This document shows, piece by piece, positions 34,556-37,117 of a stretch of 37,117 nucleotides of DNA. The notes below the pieces were generated by a model. The model saw nothing but the letters and a program-made list of their open reading frames with translations, did not search any database and was not told the origin of the DNA. Every line of letters begins with the position of its first letter. The stretch's first letter is position 1. This DNA is from Olavius algarvensis Delta 4 endosymbiont. GTDB lineage: Bacteria; Desulfobacterota; Desulfobacteria; Desulfobacterales; CAJINA01. Location of the stretch: positions 1-37,117 of the forward strand of contig CAJINA010000095.1 in NCBI GenBank assembly GCA_905176665.1. The letters run 5' to 3'. The translations under genes were made by a program, and so were the position numbers.

Positions 34556-35299
34556 TTATTTATCCGGTGCGGGTGTTTCCGGCTTTTGCTCCAAAGGATT
34601 TTCGCCCGGAAAGTAGTGCCGGGTGCCGTCGTCCGCCCGTTTGATCTCAGCTTCCAAAATGGTCAGGTATTGCAGCGCATCGTGTTGCAGCCCCACATCC
34701 GGATAATCGTTGATGACTGCCAGAAACCGACTCAGGGCTGCTTTGTAGTAGCGGCTCTTGAAATAAAAGCGGCCCACGTACAGATCATGACCGGCCAGGG
34801 TTTTAATACAGACTGCTATAAGGGGCCGGGCCCTGCGGGCATAGCTGTCCACCGGATAGCGGTCAACCAGCTTTTTAAAGCTTTCCAAGGCCTTGCGAGT
34901 ATTGGCCTGGTCGCGATCAACGGTATCCACCTGGTCAAAATAGCACCGCCCGATCTGGTACATCACATAGGGGACGGCTTCGTTGCGTGGATGGAGGTTG
35001 AGGAACTCCTCGTATGCAAACACGGCATCTTCGTACTCTTCTTTCTTATAATAGGCATCGCCGATCTTGAGTTCCGCCAGGATGGCGTATTTACTGAAGG
35101 GGTACCAGTCTTTGAGCCGCTCGAAGGTTTCGATCGCCGTACTGTAGTTCCCGGATTTGTAGTCCTCCATACCGTCCTGGGCCAGTTCATGTGCCGGTCG
35201 GGTGTCCTCCCGGCTGAACCAGGCGCAGCCGGAAAATAAGCCCAGCGCCATCAGGCCCGTCACCAGGGCGCAGACGGTAAGTTTGCGAATCTTTAGCAT
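34556..35299 (-). CDS. bamD: Outer membrane assembly lipoprotein BamD
   Basis: 247 residues. A lipoprotein signal with lipobox LFSGC (Cys at residue 25) places it at the outer membrane's inner face. Five TPR-like units follow: AHELAQDGMEDYKSGNYSTA, then FERLKDWYPFSKYAILAELK, the EYEDAVFAYEEFLNLHPRNEAV unit, and others, as in BamD/ComL. It is an essential part of the BAM complex inserting beta-barrels. The YxxLxDxYP pattern of the first repeats is typical. It is preceded by the trxA terminator, so it has its own transcription start. Confidence 0.93.
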   Translation of the reverse strand: MLKIRKLTVCALVTGLMALGLFSGCAWFSREDTRPAHELAQDGMEDYKSGNYSTAIETFERLKDWYPFSKYAILAELKIGDAYYKKEEYEDAVFAYEEFLNLHPRNEAVPYVMYQIGRCYFDQVDTVDRDQANTRKALESFKKLVDRYPVDSYARRARPLIAVCIKTLAGHDLYVGRFYFKSRYYKAALSRFLAVINDYPDVGLQHDALQYLTILEAEIKRADDGTRHYFPGENPLEQKPETPAPDK

Positions 35300-35330
35300 C
35301 GGGTGAATCCTATCGGTCCTGCATAAATAA

Positions 35331-35367
35331 ACCGGTGAGGCCCTGCCGTCGGCATCACCGGTTTTTT
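35331..35367 (-). terminator. Terminator between trxA and bamD
   Basis: ACCGGTGA (35331-35338) and TCACCGGT (35355-35362) form an 8-bp stem with a small inner stem. Read on the minus strand it is followed by TTATTTAT and would end trxA; on the plus strand six T follow. Probably works for trxA, possibly in both directions. Confidence 0.75.
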
Positions 35368-35402
35368 GAGAGTCCTGCCGCCTTTATGGAGAAAGGCGTG
35401 GC

Positions 35403-35729
35403 TTACAACAATTTGTTTAGGGCTTCTTCCAGTTTGGATTTAGCCACCATGCCGGTGATCTGTTCCACCACCTGGCCATCTTTAAAAAAGATGAGGGTGG
35501 GAATGGCCTTGATCCCATATTTTCCAGGCGTCACCGGATTGTCATCCACATTGCACTTGGTAAACTTGACCCTGTCGCCAAATTCGCCGGCAAGATCATT
35601 GATGACTGGACTGATCGCCTTACAGGGCCCGCACCAAGGAGCCCAGAAATCTACCAGGGCGGGTTTATCGCTCTGCAAAATTTCAGTATCAAAGGAACTG
35701 TCTTCAATTTCAATTACATTTTCGCCCAT
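35403..35729 (-). CDS. trxA: Thioredoxin
   Basis: 108 residues, standard thioredoxin. The redox site WCGPC (Cys33, Cys36) sits in VDFWAPWCGPCKAISP; cis-Pro is in GIKAIPTLIFFKDGQ. It reduces disulfides in the cytoplasm. It has an excellent promoter of its own (35768-35796) and a terminator 40 bases after the stop, so it is monocistronic. AAAAGGAAA is the ribosome site. Confidence 0.97.
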   Translation of the reverse strand: MGENVIEIEDSSFDTEILQSDKPALVDFWAPWCGPCKAISPVINDLAGEFGDRVKFTKCNVDDNPVTPGKYGIKAIPTLIFFKDGQVVEQITGMVAKSKLEEALNKLL

Positions 35730-35767
35730 TGGCCTGGTTTCCTTTTCTATTTTTGAGTGATGGCTAT

Positions 35768-35796
35768 TATATAATCGTGCTGGTTTTCATTGTCAA
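35768..35796 (-). promoter_or_regulatory. Strong trxA promoter
   Basis: Minus strand: perfect TTGACA (35796-35791), 17-base spacer, TATATA (35773-35768) merging into TATAAT two bases on. About 40 bases before the trxA start codon. Confidence 0.8.
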
Positions 35797-35824
35797 CCGT
35801 GTAAAGCCGGCCCATATCCGGTAA

Positions 35825-35853
35825 TTGACACGCATTAACGGTTTTGCTAATTC
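35825..35853 (+). promoter_or_regulatory. Possible purN promoter
   Basis: TTGACA (35825-35830) then 17 bases and TAATTC (35848-35853), a poor -10. It is the only good -35 box ahead of purN. Confidence 0.3.
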
Positions 35854-35895
35854 CTTGATAATAACAGTGGAACCTACCAACCAACAGGAGGCGGC

Positions 35896-36696
35896 ATGGT
35901 GGATAAAATCAAGATCGGCGCATTAATCTCTGGGGGCGGGACCAATCTGCAGGCAATCATCGATTCCTGCGAGACGGGCAAGATAGACGGCGAGATGGTT
36001 TTCGTGGGGTCAGACAACCCGGATGCCAAAGGACTGCAGCGGGGTGTAAAGCACGGCATCCCCACTTTTGTGGTGGATTATGGCCACATCATCCGGCAAT
36101 ACCGCGAAAATCCCGATTCGGTTTCCTTGCCGGCTGATTTTGATCTTGAATATCTCGTTGAGAAACAAGGATTTTTCTCACCCGAAACGAATCCGGAGAA
36201 GGTCAATGCCTTCTTGCACACGCGGGCCGTGGCAGAGGCGGCCTTACTGGAGGCCATGCGGCCGTATCCTTTTGACCTGCTGGTTTTGGCCGGCTTCATG
36301 CGCAACCTGACCCCCTATCTGATCGACAGGATCAATACCGTCCCCGGCAAACCGATTGTCATGAATATCCATCCGGCGTTGCTGCCCTCATTTCCGGGCG
36401 TGGACGGATACGGAGATACCTACCGCTACGGCTGCAAGATCGGTGGTTGCACCGTCCATTTCATCGATTACGGTGAGGATTCCGGTCCGATCATCGGACA
36501 GCGGGCATTTGAAATCCAGCCCGGGGATTCGTTGGATACCATTAAAGCCAACGGCCTGAAACAGGAGTGGATCCTTTATCCGGAATGCATTCAGCTGTTT
36601 GCCGAAGGGCGGCTTTCAACCGAGCAGCAGAACTTTACAACCGACAGCGGCCAGGAGGTCAAGCGGACCCTGACTATTATTGCACCACCTGCCTAG
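35896..36696 (+). CDS. purN: Phosphoribosylglycinamide formyltransferase, with insertion
   Basis: 266 residues; PurN is normally near 200. It transfers formyl from 10-formyl-THF to GAR in purine synthesis. GALISGGGTNLQAIIDSC starts the protein; the catalytic Asn157-x-His159 is in NIHPALLPSFPG and Asp195 in DYGEDSGPII. The extra length is an insertion at about 65-115 (YRENPDSVSLPADFDLEYLV onward) before the region VLAGFMRNLTP, plus a short C-terminal tail. Similar long forms are known in Desulfobacterota. AGGAGG is just ahead of the start. Confidence 0.92.
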   Translation: MVDKIKIGALISGGGTNLQAIIDSCETGKIDGEMVFVGSDNPDAKGLQRGVKHGIPTFVVDYGHIIRQYRENPDSVSLPADFDLEYLVEKQGFFSPETNPEKVNAFLHTRAVAEAALLEAMRPYPFDLLVLAGFMRNLTPYLIDRINTVPGKPIVMNIHPALLPSFPGVDGYGDTYRYGCKIGGCTVHFIDYGEDSGPIIGQRAFEIQPGDSLDTIKANGLKQEWILYPECIQLFAEGRLSTEQQNFTTDSGQEVKRTLTIIAPPA

Positions 36697-36760
36697 TGTC
36701 GCGCCCCACAATTAAGGCAAATATATATGGACTGCTTGATATCGATTTTATGGGTTACCT

Positions 36761-36908
36761 AAATCCGAAATACGAAGCACGAAATTCGAAATAAATTCAA
36801 AATTCAAATGACCAAAATATAGGCTTGCCTATTGTGATTACAGGTTTTGTTTGTTTCTTTGGGTCATTTTGATTTGCCCTTTTGTTTCGGGTTTCGATAT
36901 TCGGATTT
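36761..36908. repeat. Imperfect long inverted repeat of GAAAT/CGAAA type
   Basis: The left arm starts AAATCCGAAATACGAAGCAC and runs to ACCAAAAT; the right arm (about 36862-36908) is its imperfect complement, ending GATATTCGGATTT. The sequence matches in style the noncoding CGAAATTCGAAAT repeats seen many times in large bacterial genomes. No coding content. Confidence 0.7.
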
Positions 36909-36941
36909 CGGTTTTTTCTTCACTTCTAGCCTTTCGGTCCC

Positions 36942-37018
36942 ATTTTGAGCCTGTAAAGCATCCTGGCCCGGAGGGCCAGGCTTTGGGACGCCCCTAAAAG
37001 GGGCTTTACTATCAAAAT
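36942..37018. repeat. Three-stem inverted-repeat structure
   Basis: Outer arms ATTTTGA..GTAAAGC (36942-36959) pair with GCTTTAC..TCAAAAT (37003-37018). Inside are two perfect hairpins: CCTGGCCC-GGA-GGGCCAGG (36962-36980) and GCCCCT-AAA-AGGGGC (36990-37004). Two bases are shared by outer and second inner stem. It could be a folded RNA end or a mobile-repeat fold. Confidence 0.65.
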
Positions 37019-37117
37019 ACAAAGGCAAAACCGTGCATCGCGCAGAGACGCAAAGGCGCAGAGAAGATCAAAACCAGGATATAGTCGCACTATCGTGCGA
37101 AGAACCACTTCAAGGCC
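37019..37117. other. Window-edge intergenic DNA with a GCAGAGACGCAAAGG repeat
   Basis: CGCGCAGAGACGCAAAGGCG (37039-37058), followed by CAGAG, is a sequence type I know as a scattered noncoding repeat in several bacterial groups. Its extent runs beyond the window, and no gene start is seen. Confidence 0.4.

Noticed and set aside
1..37117. CRISPR array, phage structural genes, rRNA, toxin-antitoxin pair
   Set aside because: Looked for; no regularly spaced repeats, no phage modules beyond the ORF6N gene, no rRNA and no convincing toxin-antitoxin pair.

Overview
The window reads as chromosomal DNA of a Gram-negative, anaerobic-type bacterium of the former Deltaproteobacteria (Desulfobacterota; I would guess Desulfobacterales). 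Three things suggest this: the long run rpmF-fabG-acpP-fabF-rpiB-glyA-dCMP deaminase-nrdR-ribD-ribE-ribBA-ribH-nusB, an archaeal/eukaryotic-type ProRS, and outer-membrane genes (bamD, mltF). The taxon is inferred from gene content and order, not from a marker search.

Layout. (1) 1-4.8 kb: an AT-richer accessory stretch of separate plus-strand genes: a two-helix membrane protein, an ORF6N-domain protein, a PaaI-type thioesterase, a QueG-like iron-sulfur protein, a DHFR/RibD-C-like reductase, an SPL-like radical SAM protein and a TTG-started SGNH hydrolase. (2) 4.9-13.5 kb: GC-richer genes of unclear role, including a DUF2059-like gene broken by a frameshift at an A6 run, a flavodoxin-like protein, a second radical SAM protein, an ICMT-like membrane methyltransferase, a class III aminotransferase with an Asn in place of the usual PLP-binding Asp and a four-Cys insertion, a coupled methyltransferase broken by an in-frame TAA, a TfoX-N protein, a class I glutamine amidotransferase and a lipoprotein. 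(3) 13.6-15.3 kb, minus strand: gltX followed by tRNA-Gln(CUG) with its own terminator. (4) 15.6-26.5 kb, plus strand: the long housekeeping block from rpmF to nusB, then a metallo-beta-lactamase-fold hydrolase. It covers fatty acid synthesis, one-carbon and pentose metabolism, nucleotide metabolism and the complete riboflavin route from GTP and ribulose-5-P. (5) 27.1-37.1 kb: mltF (minus), ispG-proS (plus), a bifunctional rel (plus), rpmB, bamD and trxA (minus), purN (plus), then a repeat-rich tail.

The most interesting structure is not a gene. Six copies (five long, one reduced to its ends) of a dispersed intergenic element of about 150-255 bp lie at 11.16, 16.90, 23.31, 26.52, 28.73 and 31.59 kb, in both orientations. 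Better-preserved copies begin TAGAACC and end GGTTCTA, with inverted ends around TCTCAAAAA/TTTTTGAGA and a shared core CTCGGCGTTGGGCGC. They carry no gene, so they look like MITEs with a TA target. In two cases (ribE and proS) the TAG of the element's edge is itself the stop codon of the gene upstream. Two further repeat types sit at the right end of the window.
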